From positions 372,001 through 436,000 of the forward strand of contig JAALGY010000031.1 of the NCBI GenBank assembly GCA_032358165.1: a stretch of DNA of 64,000 nt, read 5' to 3'. The notes under the pieces were generated by a model. That model saw only the letters and a program-made list of their open reading frames with translations, did not search any database and was not told where the DNA came from. This document shows, piece by piece, positions 1-10,400 of the stretch. The translations under genes and the position numbers were made by a program. Origin of the DNA: Diplosphaera chodatii (Eukaryota; Chlorophyta; Trebouxiophyceae; Prasiolales; Stichococcaceae). Position 1 is the first letter of the stretch, and every line of letters starts with the position of its first letter.

Positions 1-172
1 TTAACAGATTGTGTACTGAGATTGGCGGCACTTGACGTGCTTCTTCAGCTCTGAGTTGCCCTGCTGTCGCTGCGGTCTGACTCATTGCTGCTAGCATCAG
101 CTGAAGCTGTGGGTGCTGCGCAACACACCAGTGTACCGTTGCAAAGGCGTGGTAACATGTTTGTGGTCGCAG

Positions 173-1787
173 CACCTGGCGTCAGACAATGCGGTGGCGG
201 CAGAGGCCCTGGACCGTGTGACAGGCATCGACATCTCCGCAACCGCACTTGTCCGGGGTCGCAAGACCCTCGAGGTGCGAACCGACTGCCCGTCTACGCC
301 CTTCCAATGATGCTGGCAAACATCCCTGCACACAACACCTTGCACAAAGTTTTGGCCATGTGATGTCTGCTGTAGTGGCGCTTACATAACACAGTAGTGG
401 CACATAGTGAACAGGATTGTGCATATGGCTGCACAGCTGGACCAGCAGCTGACCAAGGCGGTGGGGGCGCCGCGACCGCAAGTCGACCTCATCCTGGCGG
501 ACATGTGCCAAGCGCAGCCGGGCAAACCCTTCAAATGCTCAATATGCGTGATGGGAGCCTCGCAGTTTGGAATGCAGCGCCTGCAGCGGTCGACAGCACA
601 CTGCAAAACAACCGGAACCCTGTTTGCCAGAGTCGACACGACTGTGCCGAATTGCAGAGCTTCCCTGTTGGTGACAAATGCTTGCAACGTGTTCAAGGCT
701 CGTCCTCACACCCATGCAGGCGACTGGGGAGAGTTGCAGGGGTCAGACGCAGCTGCCATGGTGGAGGTCGTCGAGCACCTGGACCCAGGCGCGCTCTCAG
801 CGGCTGGGCCAGCGCTGCTGGGCGGCCTGCGCCCCAGGATCGCCATCGTGACCACCCCCAACATCGAGTACAACCCGGTGCGCCACACCAGCATGTGAGC
901 AGGCGTACTTGGGCGCCACTGGTAGCCTGCGGCTGTGAACCCGTGCTGTTGGCATCGGCATGCCCACAGTTGGCCAGCGCAAGTTGGTGCTGTGCCGTGC
1001 CGTCAGTGGGCCATCTGCTGTTCCAGATGCATCTAGTATCACTTTGCACAGCTGGACACGATGCACGGGGCGCTGCGGGCCATTGCAAAGATGACCACCT
1101 TGCACAGGACTGCACAGCATGATGAAGTTCATGTCGAGGCATTCCTGTAAAGTGGTTGCAGATTGCAATGGCCTGCAATGGCTGTGTGCTCAAGATTGTG
1201 GCAGGCAGGCAGCCTGTCCAGCATCATTGCAGCTAGAAAACCGGTCACACTCACAATTTGGTGTAGACAGGCAGGACAGACTGACCTCCTAGTATATACC
1301 GTATGCAAAGAACATCGCAGTGGGTGCTGGTGGGATCCTAGTGCCCCAACTGCACTGCAGGTGCTGGCGGCGGCAGGCGGCGGCCAGCTGCTGCTGCACA
1401 ATGGCCTGCGCAACAGGGACCACCGCTTTGAGTGGTGCGGCTCCAGGCTGAATCAGAACAGATACACCCGCTTCATGAAGTGCACCTTGCTTTAGCTGGC
1501 ACCTCTGCAGACCCTGCGCATTTGCTCTACGCAAGGGTGTCTTGGTGCCCCAGCCCCAGGTCTCACTCCTATGTTTGCACTTCGCTTCCAGGACGCGTAC
1601 CGAGTTCCAAGGCTGGGCGCAGCCACTGGCAGCGGCGCACGGCTACCAGGTGCACTTCGAGGGTGTCGGCCGGCTGCGGCCCGAGATCCTGAAGCTCATG
1701 CCGCCGGCGTATGCCAACTTTGTTGCGTCTGAGCCGGAGTTGGGCTGTGCTACGCAAGTTGCCTTGTTCGTGCGGCAGCAGCAGTGA
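173..1787 (+). CDS. HEN1: HEN1-like small RNA 2'-O-methyltransferase (3' part)
   Basis: Methyltransferase domain of the HEN1 family, which 2'-O-methylates the 3' terminal nucleotide of small RNAs. Supported exons are 173..274, 740..877, 1361..1434 and 1592..1787; the last three join in frame. Seen: a SAM-fold segment ending GIDIS; the metal-binding motif EVVEH in exon 740..877, then TTPNIEYNP; NRDHRFEW, which carries the fourth metal ligand (His); TRTEFQGWA; and a C-terminal strand GCATQVALFV. These match the E-x-x-E-H...H metal site known for HEN1. A further exon around 415-513 (QVDLILADMC) probably links the first two but its junctions do not phase cleanly. The 5' end, including any dsRNA-binding N terminus, lies before the window. 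Bacterial-type Hen1 methyltransferases share this core, so the exact subtype is open. Confidence 0.75.
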
Positions 1788-2128
1788 GCAGCCCAGGCGG
1801 CAGCAGCAGGTTTGCATTCAATGTTTGTGTCAGCGCATCATTGGAGCAGGGCTAAATGCTGCTTGCTTATCAGTGGCGCTTCCACCACATGATGTCATGA
1901 ACACCAAAGAGGTGAATCAAATTACAATCTGGGCACAGATCATACTAATTTCTGCACATCAATGCTGCGCACTGTACACCGGTGCTGTACAGATCCAGTC
2001 GCTCACGTGACACCATGAACCAAACCACCCGCAAACTTGGGGTAGCCGGTTGGCAAATGCCCCGAATGACTATCGCTCATGGAGCCTGATATCAGTCCTT
2101 CAGCGTGCTAGCTGGCAGAGGAAAGACA

Positions 2129-3458
2129 TCATGTGTGGTTTGCGACAGCCAGCCCGGCTGCCGGCAGGTGTGCAGCTACCGGGTGATGCAGCGAGGGGCG
2201 TATGCCTGGGTCCAGGATGAGGGTGCACACCACGCACGTGATGGCGACCCCGAGCACGTCCATCACGACCTGCAGCAGTGGCAATAAGGTGTCAGCCACA
2301 TACATGCACCAACACCAAAGCTTGTCGTCCACGAAGTTGAATCACTGCATGCACCTCCAGCCTGAGTCTACACGCAGCATGCAGCTCGCCAACTTGACAG
2401 GGGCCTGCTGCACGGAGGCTGGCAAGCACTGCCACACACCAGCAGAGAAGGGCGCACCAGCCTGAAAGCCGAAGGCATGCCGTTAATGCCTTGGGGCGTG
2501 TGTTGCAGTGACGCCCACCTGGATGCTGCTGCCGGCGTGGGCGGGGTCCAGGCCCATGCGCGACAGCGCAAAGGGCAGCGCCGTGCCCAGCAGGATGCTG
2601 GCCAGCACGATCAGGAACAGGCTGGCGGCGATGGCCGCCGCGTCCCGCAGCACCCCGTGCGTCACGTACACGCGCGCAAGGCCGCCGACTGCATTGAGAT
2701 TGAACCAGAACATATGTTCCCTGCGGTGTCTCGTGTCAACACGGCCACCAAGCTGCCCCACGCCATCTCGCCACCGGCCATTGCAATGCTCCCAATCCAC
2801 TGAAGTGAGGCGGCCTTGCTGTCCTTGCACACGAGCTCGTGTCTCTACCTGACAGCACGCCGCCGAGGACGAGCGCGATGATGGCCTGGCTGAGCAGCAC
2901 CTGCCGCGCGCTGCGCATGGTGGTCCGGTACTTGCCCGTCGCCTGCCCAGCGGAGGACGAAGTGCAGCGTTTTGCATCACACCAGGTCAACTTGACGGCA
3001 TGTCTGGCATACACCCATTCTTTCGACCCACGCAAAGCTCAGGCCGGCGACACAGGGCGACTCACCAGGCCGCGGATGACCTTGATGGCGGACTGGTTGC
3101 CAGCGTTGCCGCCCGCTCCCACCTGCACACTGGGGGAGGCGGGCTCACACGCTGCCACGCAGGGACGGATTTGGCTTGCCGTGGACTCGTGAAACAGATC
3201 AGAGCAACATACAGAGGCGCTGCGCACGCACCAGCATGGTGAGGAAGAATGTGACGACGAGGTGCTGTTTGAGCAGGTCCTGCACAGCGTCACACATTGG
3301 GTCGACACCGCTCTGGTCACAGACCGAACAGCTGCCGAGAAGCCATGGTCGACTGCGGTCGCATGGGACTGCACCATGGTGCAGGGCCGGTCACCTGATA
3401 CACATCCAGCACTGCGCTGCTGGCACTCTGCAGCACCAGCAGCCCCAGCAGCCAGCGC
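2129..3458 (-). CDS. MgtE/SLC41-type Mg2+ transporter, membrane domain
   Basis: Divalent-cation channel domain of the MgtE family. Exons on the minus strand: 3395..3458, 3232..3279, 3066..3122, 2849..2942, 2519..2688, 2129..2269; all phases agree. Translation gives about 190 residues: RWLLGLLVLQ (TM1), the signature GAGGNAGNQSAIKVIRGL (the family has G-N-x-G-x-Q), two hydrophobic segments with SQAIIALVLGGVL and LFLIVLASILLGTALPF, then GLDPAH and VVMDVLGVAITCVV. This is the complete five-helix MgtE pore. No N-domain or CBS pair was found upstream. The first exon starts in phase 2, so at least one 5' exon remains unidentified between 3459 and 3899. The C-terminal tail after the last helix (about 27 residues) is not conserved in the family. 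It could be a eukaryotic short form or a gene missing its regulatory half. Confidence 0.8.
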
Positions 3459-3899
3459 CTACAACACCAGCAACACGAGTGAACTGCTGCGTATCTGAGT
3501 AGAAAGATTCTGCTGACTTGCATGATGCATTGGCATAGCTGTGGCAGCACGTCACAGCAAATCACCCATGGCTGCCTGCTCCGAAGTCACATGTGAGAGT
3601 GCATGCAATCAAAACTGCCATCAGTCAAGTTTGGTATGTTGTACCCTCGTGCCCAGGCCTCTGCCATGGCCCCCGGCAGCCGGGGGCCATGCTGCCGTCG
3701 TGGCGATGCCAGGTGCCCATTTGCTGTGGCTGTAACACCATGCTTCGCAGGTATAGTCAGCTGCGGCATGCTGCTTTCGTGGCCTACAGTGAGCATTGTA
3801 AACGCAATGCTGTGTAGTCGAAGTCCGCCAACTTAAGGCATCGCATCAACTGCACTGGCGCTGTGAGCTTCCACTGCACCGTGCAAACAGACATCTGAC
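3459..3899. other. 440-bp gap between MgtE domain and PRISE fragment
   Basis: No exon could be supported on either strand. A missing 5' exon of the MgtE gene and a missing downstream exon of the PRISE-like gene should both fall here, but no candidate both keeps phase and aligns to its family. A perfect inverted repeat, CCCCCGGC followed directly by GCCGGGGG with a short overlap, sits near 3670-3690 and may fold. Confidence 0.4.
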
Positions 3900-4460
3900 C
3901 TGGCTGCACGACGCTGAAGTGCGCCTGCTGCAGCTGAGCGCCAGCGTCCCGCAGAGCCTCGACCACTCGCTGGAAGGCGTCCTGAGCTGCGATGAGCTGC
4001 ATGCTGCTGGTAGCGGCGTCTGCCACAAAGAACACGTGCGTGACGTCTGAGCGCCCCGCCAGCGCTGCTGCAGGATTGCTGGGGTCTGTAGCCAGGCAGA
4101 CCGCCTGCACAGCAGACCATCAGCACTTGGTGTCAGCATGACTGTGCTAAACGGTTGCAGCATGACGCAGGAGGGTCCACCACAGCAGGGTGCTGGTGGA
4201 CCAACGCGGCGTGCCTCTGGGCTCATGTGCTGGGCTGCAGCGTCTGGCAGCATGCTATACACGGCATCCCAGTGCTGCTGCTGAGCGATGCCCTGGGCGT
4301 ACTGCAATGCTGCAGCGCTTCCATCGCCGGCAAGCACTGCGACGCAGCTGGCCGCGCTGGTGTCGGGATCAGTTGCCCCAAGCAGCGGCTCCATTGCGGC
4401 CTCCATGTCGATCTTGTGCTGGTGTTTGTGTCTCAGGTGCACTGCATGTTCGCTGGCCAT
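3900..4460 (-). CDS. PRISE-like short-chain dehydrogenase, N-terminal fragment
   Basis: Two exons, 4206..4460 and 3900..4104, join in frame (CGC|GTTGGT donor, GTGCAG acceptor). They give about 153 residues that follow the N-terminal half of progesterone 5-beta-reductase/iridoid synthase-like (PRISE) proteins: a first beta-alpha unit VAVLAGDGSAAALQYA, WDAVYSM, then ATDPSNPAAALAGRSDVTHVFFVADA, and a helix ending at FSVVQP with G supplied by the next exon. In PRISE enzymes this precedes the catalytic Tyr/Lys region, which was not found. The usual glycine-rich NADPH loop (GxxGxxG) reads GDGSAAA here, so cofactor binding is doubtful. The donor after CAG (GTCAGA) implies more exons. Either the remaining exons are very divergent or the locus is a decayed copy next to the MgtE gene. 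Confidence 0.45.
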
Positions 4461-5049
4461 TCAATGCCGCACACCCTCACTGTTGTGCCAGGCTGTACAG
4501 TTTGAGCTTATGCGCCTGGTGAGTTGATAGAGGCAAGTGTACTATTGCATCGAACGATCAATCGCCTGATCTGAATGCTGCCGATGAGCCCAACCGCTGT
4601 CAGCTTTGTGCAGCACAGCTTTCACGGACCCATCACGCCAGCGGACGGTCGCAAGGCATGCGCGTTAATCGGCTGGCAGATCTTCTGCACCTTATATGAC
4701 GAAGACAAGGTACATGTGTATCATTAACATCTGCAACACGCGAAGTGCTTGCTGTAAAACAGCCTCGGCTGGTCCAGATGACTGATGTCTTGCACGAGTC
4801 AGCATCACACTTTCCACTTCTCGGTATGCTATCTTCGCCACTCCTGCACGCAAACAGTACTGCACTGCTCAGAGCTCTTCTGCGAAGATTCACTGTGAAG
4901 CTCAAGCCGTTGCAAAGCTGCTGTGGCACATCAGTGCCATCCCTCTGCTGAGTGACACACGGCCATCGCGAGAGCACCCTCAGGTTTGCGCCAACTCGGT
5001 CCTGATTGCAGCAAGCCTGTACAATGCAGTGGTAGTGGCAGGCCCCAGC
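4461..5049. other. Divergent intergenic region
   Basis: Lies between the PRISE-like gene (-) and the MFS transporter (+). No coding sequence is supported. The frame of the transporter stays open for at least 66 bases upstream of its chosen ATG, so an upstream start cannot be excluded. Confidence 0.5.
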
Positions 5050-8000
5050 ATGGCAGGGCAGGCGCCGGCATGGTTCACCCCAGAGCGCCTGCTGGTCCTC
5101 TTCTGCTGCATGAGCCTGCTGGTGTACGTCGACAGGGGTGCGCGTCGGCTGTAGGCTGTTCTTGCTTGCCACCAGCTGCCGTCTGTTGACAATCCTGCGT
5201 GCTGCCATCCTGCTGAAACTATCTGCTGTCGCGCCGCAGGGGTGATCTCCAGCAATGGCGTGAATGGTGCCCGGGATGCGGCAGGCGTGCCAGGCTACGG
5301 CATTCAGGTGATTGTACGACTGTCCAAGCCAACGTCTACTCAGAGGATGCCACGGAGCCAACTGCAGCAGCTCTGCGATTGCGCTGCTTGCAGATAGGCC
5401 AGTCACGAAGTGTGGTCCCGTGATGCTGCATCACAGGCTACATGAGGTGATCGTATCGTGCGCTGCAGGGTGACTTTGCGCTGTCACTGTTCGAGGATGG
5501 CGTGCTGCCGGCAGCCTTCATGGTGGGCCTCCTGGGCGCATCACTCATCTTTGCCCAGGCCAGCCACACTGTCAACGGTGTGTTGGCATGCAACTTTTCA
5601 TTTCACCTCGTGCCAACATTGCAAGTGTTCAAGTGACAAGCATCAAGAGGCTTGTGTTGCAGTGCGAGCTCAAAAGCACCGCCGCACACAGCTTGGGTCA
5701 CGTCCAAACCTTGCGTGCTGGTGTGCAGGCTTCAGGCTCATCGGCATCGGGTTGGCGGTCTGGACGGTTGCGGTGGCAGGCAGCGGCACAGCGATAGGCT
5801 TCTGGAGCCTGGTCATCTGCCGGATGTTTGTCGGCGTCGGCGAGGCCTCGTTTGTGTCCCTGGCCTCGCCCTTCATCGGCAAGCCACTTCTGTCTCGCCG
5901 GTCCTCTCCTGTGACATTGGGTAAGTGTCTTGTGTGCGTTTGCATCTACTAATCACTGTTCCACGCTGTGCAGATGACAATGCGCCGCCAGCATCCAAGT
6001 CGCGGTGGCTCGCGTGCTTCTACCTATGCATCCCCGTGGGCTATGCGCTCGGCTATGTGCTGGGCGGCCTGCTGGGTGGCAGCCTCGGGTGCGTGTACAT
6101 GTCAATGTTCACTTCTGCAACTGGCTTGGCAAACCGAAGTCGAGTGTATACTTGTGCGTCCGGACTGCACGTCGTTCACTGCGCCGCGCTTCTGCCCTGC
6201 ATGCTGATGTGGACGACGCCACCATCGGTGAGTCTGCTGCACTGTGTTGCCAGTAGGTTGCCACAGGTATCAGACTCCCTCATCTCTCATTTCAGGTGGC
6301 GCTCGGCGTTCTGGCTTGAGGCACTCGCGATGGCGCCCTTCGCCCTGTTCTGCCTGCTGGCACCGCCGATCGACATGCGCGGCCCAATGGCAGGTGCCTC
6401 GGCAGTCTGCAGCCCTTGCTTCAGCCATGAGGCTCGGGGCGTGCCATGCGGCTCTGGGCAGCATGACCGATCACTTGCATGAAGGCGTGAGGGCGTAGGC
6501 CTGCAACAATTGCTCCTCCGTCTTGTTGAAATGTCGGGAACATCTCGCAGCCATCGCTACATAGTTTTCTTCACCGTGCAGTGGAAGGCGACGCCAGCAA
6601 GCAGGAGGGAACAGCAGCAGGAAGCAGCGAGGCGGCGCACTCCCCCGTGCAGATGCTGGCAGCGGATCTGGCGGCCCTGTGGCGGCACCCAGTTTACGTC
6701 GTGACTATCCTCGGGTCGTCAGTATACACAGGTAGGTTTCCAGTAGGCTCACGGTCCTTGTGAGAACAGGAAGCTTGGAGAGGAAGCGCATGTGACCTTC
6801 AGAACCTACAGTGCACGCAGGGTGTGACCGGCAGCTGTCACACTTCACATCCCACCCTGCACCGCCTTGGATGTGCTCTAGCATGCAACAAAGCTTAAGA
6901 CGCAGGGTATCACACAGTCTCGGTCTCATCTCATGTCGCTTCTGGTGCTAGGTGTGCTCGGGGCGTATGCATACATGGGGCCGAAAGCGGGGCGCGACGT
7001 GTTTGCTCTAAACCCCGAGACGGCAGACCTCACCTTTGGCGTCATCACCGTCCTGACCGGCATTTTGGGCACGGTGCGCAGTTGGCTGACATGCTGTCAA
7101 TGCCACTAGCTTGGCGTCAGACGTTGCGCACGTCATTCTGCAAAGCACTTGCGCCACAAAGAGGACATATGCTTGGGGATGCAGCCACACGCTTCCTGAC
7201 GCTTCCTGATACGCTTTCTGCTCTGCTGTTGATGGAGTTCACAGACTTCCCATCGCCCCTCCTGCAGGTGGGCGGCGGCGTGGTGCTGGACCGCATCGGC
7301 AGCAGCGTGCCGAACGCGCTGCTGCTGTGCGCGGCAGCCGTCGCCGCCGGCGGCGTGTTCTGCGCGCTCAGCTTTGCGGCCGCCGGCTCGCTGGCGACCT
7401 TCGGGCCGCTGTTCGCGCTGGGCGAGCTCGGGCTGTTCGCCATACAGGCGCGTCTGTTGCAGGGGGGTGCCGTGCGTCGGGCTGCTCAGGGTGCTGGGCT
7501 GAGCATCAGCATGACACTCTAGCGTGCCGTTGTAATCTCTACAGCACGTCGCGATTACCATTGGCTGACGCGCTGCTGCACGCGCTGGTGCTGGGCGCAG
7601 GCGCCCATGAATGCGGTGCTGCTGTGGAGCGTGCCGCCGGGGGTGCGGCCGCTGGCCATGTCCCTGTCCATCGTGGCGACGCACCTGCTGGGCGACGTGC
7701 CCTCGCCGCCGCTGCTGGGCCTGCTCCAGGGCTGGCTCCGGAATTGGCGGTGAGTCGCCTCACTCAGAGGGCGTTGTGCCGTTAATTCCCTGGTGGACGC
7801 TCTGAATGCTTGGCAGCATGGTCAAAGGCGCGGCCCATGCACCAGCTCTGGCAAGCCTTGATGCCCAGCAGGCAGCATAATTGCTGGCTCGCTACTGCTG
7901 ATCTGGCCGGCGCTCCCCTGCAGGCTGAGCATGACGCTGCTGTCGGCAGTGCTGGTGGCGGCTGTGCTGCTGTACCTGGCAGCCGCACGGCTGGCTCGCA

Positions 8001-8143
8001 CGGCGCCAGACTACAGGCCGGCGGCAGGAAGCAGCGCTGCGGAAGCAGGTTCTGCAGCTGAGGCAGGCGAAGCAGATGACGAGGCGCCCTCTGCAGCGCT
8101 GTTGGCCGCCGATGGCAACGGCTCGTCCACAGCGCAAGCTTGA
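5050..8143 (+). CDS. Spinster-type major facilitator transporter
   Basis: MFS transporter related to Spinster/sphingolipid-transporter homologues. Exons: 5050..5137, 5240..5307, 5469..5577, 5729..5878, 5974..6088, 6296..6393, 6582..6731, 6952..7073, 7268..7447, 7601..7749, 7924..8143; every junction keeps phase. The ATG is chosen because the protein then begins MAGQAPAWFTPERLLVLF, as plant Spinster proteins do. Motifs: VYVDRGVISSNGVNG after TM1, CRMFVGVGEASF (MFS motif A/B region), FIDDNAPPASKSRW, and GYALGYVLGGLLGGSLGWR. Twelve hydrophobic segments are apparent, with a loop of about 25 residues rich in E/A/S at exon 7 and a short Ala/Glu-rich tail. Introns 4 (5879) and 9 (7448) begin with GC. 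Substrate cannot be told from sequence; animal homologues export sphingosine-1-phosphate or lysophospholipids. Confidence 0.88.
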
Positions 8144-8622
8144 GCACATCCTGCACAGCGTATGGTCACAAACAGCAGCATTTGCAGTGTGGCAGCGGCA
8201 GAGTCTCACCAGCAGCCGCCAATGAGCAGCTGCTGTTGCACACCACATCATGTACACTTGATGGGCCTGTACCTTACTGTGGGTGCTACTTGTATGATGA
8301 CAGTCATCATGCCTCTGTGCTGCGCCAGCCTGCTGATGACTTGCACATGGCAACGGTGCTCCGTATGCCATGTTTGACAGCGCAGCGTGCACAACTGTCA
8401 GTCTTTGTGAGGTGAAACGTGCTATCCTATAACGTACAGAAGCAACCGATCCACGCTATGACCGATGCTTTGCCTTTTGCATTACCCGGTGCCGGTACTG
8501 CTGATGTGGAAGTAGCATTTGCAGGGATCAGCTGAGCGACATCGTGGCCAGTTGCCAATGAGCCATTTTCTGCGATTATCGCAAACAAGGTCACTGCCTG
8601 AGCTCCATACTGCCGCGCAGCC
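8144..8622. other. Intergenic region between MFS and FKBP genes
   Basis: Holds the 3' flank of the transporter and the promoter of the FKBP gene, which share orientation. No further coding sequence, repeat or RNA gene is supported. Confidence 0.5.
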
Positions 8623-10081
8623 ATGGCGGGACTACCGCTCGGGTGCAAGCCGTTCTGCACTGGTGGGTTGCATGCAGAAATGTGACTGGCGCTCTTGCAT
8701 TAATACGACCTGAAAGCTTCAAACATTGCCTACGCATGCTGGATAGCAAGCGATCCTCGTCACGAACACATTGTGAACGCACGCATTGCATGGACCACAG
8801 GGCCTGCACTGAAGCGTACCCGCAGCGGTATCGCGGCGGCGGCGCCGTCACGCCGCACAGTCTGCGCGCAGGGCAGCACGTCATCTCCACAGCCACGGGC
8901 AGACGCCGTGTCGCTGGACCGCCGCACGCTGCTGTCAGCCGGAGCTCTGTACGGTGAGTGCTGCAGATCTTTGGGCAGCAGTCACAATCAAGGCGCCCGT
9001 GTGGTAAGATCAATACCAGTCCATGATCTGGCTGACTGCATACGTATTCATCTGTGCAGCCGTGACAGCTGCCGTGGCACCGGCGCCAGCATCCGCCGAC
9101 GACGACGGCTACTCCAAGGCGCCCAATGGCCTGGAGTGGAAGGACACCCGGGAGGGCACCGGCCCTTCGCCAGTCTCCGGCGCCCTGATCAGGTGACGAG
9201 CGGTCAAAGGCTGGTGGCATTCACGACAGCTGAGAGAAACGGCTACCGAGTCATCGCGCTGCTGTGTGACTTGTGAAGGTTGCTTCCGCAGGTGCCACTA
9301 CACAGGGCGGCTCACGAACGGCTCTGTGTTCGACACCAGCTACGGCAGACGCCCGCTGCAGTTCAAGGCACGCAGGCCCCAATATGCATGGTGGCGGGTG
9401 CTGCAGCGCTGCGTCACATCGCCGCCTGCCATTGTTGCACCCTGGTGCCCCTCCTGTCACGGCAGCGGGCATGGAGGATGTGCCACCCCGTGCTGCCATT
9501 GATCCGCACACTGTGCTGCCGACCTGCAGATTGGGGTCCGGCAGGTTATTCAGGGGTGGGACCTGGGCATCCTGGGCGACGACAGCATCCCGCCCATGAA
9601 GGTGCGCCGCCCGACGGCCATCCAGGCGTGGCAGCGCACAAGTGTGAAGCTTGCATTTGGGGCTGACAAATCACAACTTCATGTGAGGGCATTGCCGCTA
9701 GTCTGGCTGTTGGCCCACGGCGCACACAGATGGTGCAGCTGTCAGCATACAATGTCAGCATCCAGATGTATCACACACCGGATGCTGTGATACGCCTGCA
9801 GGAGGGCGGTAAGCGCTCGTTGCGGATACCGGCGGAGCTGGGGTATGGGGCCCGCGGCGCTGGCGGCGTCATCCCGCCCAATTCCACACTGCTGTGCGCC
9901 ACCCTATAGTCAAAACCACTGTAGAAGCTGACCATGTCTGCCAGCCTGACTACGTACACCGCTGGTGTGTTGTGTGCTCACGGTGCCCCCTGCTGGGTGA
10001 TGCTCTGATGCTGCTTAGTGGGTGCACCGCGTGCCATGGCTGCACTGCAGGTTCGACGTTGAGTTGCTGGGCAAGCGCTGA
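8623..10081 (+). CDS. Thylakoid-lumen FKBP-type peptidyl-prolyl isomerase
   Basis: FKBP prolyl isomerase predicted to act in the thylakoid lumen. Exons: 8623..8662, 8801..8953, 9060..9192, 9292..9367, 9530..9601, 9802..9893, 10051..10081, giving 198 residues. The 40-nt first exon is inferred because it supplies the only ATG that joins the leader in phase. The leader is bipartite: an Arg/Ser-rich stroma-targeting part, then DRRTLLSAGALYAAVTAAVA ending APAPASA|DD. This is a twin-arginine signal with an AxA cleavage site. The domain follows with GLEWKDTREGTGP, RCHYTGRLTNGSVFDTSYG, PLQFKIGVRQVIQGWDLGIL, KRSLRIPAELGYGARGAGG and IPPNSTLLFDVELLG, all hallmark FKBP blocks. Intron 4 starts with GC (9368). 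The gene ends 319 bases from the convergent DNA ligase gene. Confidence 0.9.
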
Positions 10082-10400
10082 AGCAAGGGGCTTGTCATGC
10101 AGCATGCATCTGTGTGACTAGGGATTTTCAAGCCGGCATGGTGCTTGCAAGAGTTGTCAGCAGTGGGCATACTGCAGACTGACACCAGACTGAGAAGCGA
10201 GGTGCATGGAATGGGTCCACTGTATACACACCACTGCTCAGCATAAACACTACGCGAACTACACCTGTCTAGCGGGGTAGCAGCTGATGGTTCCATGCTA
10301 TTGCGAAAGCAGAAGTGCTAGGACGCAATGCTGTCACAAGTGCGTCTGTCAGCGCTGCTGTCAGCGCTGCTACTGCACGCGATCACACCATGCTGGCCAG
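10082..10400. other. Convergent 3' flank region
   Basis: Short region between the ends of the FKBP (+) and DNA ligase I (-) genes. It must contain both polyadenylation sites. Nothing else was recognised. Confidence 0.4.

Noticed and set aside
5879..5880. GC donors as sequencing errors
   Set aside because: Eight or so independent cases in different genes share an AAG/CAG|GCxxG context and each restores phase, which random errors would not do.
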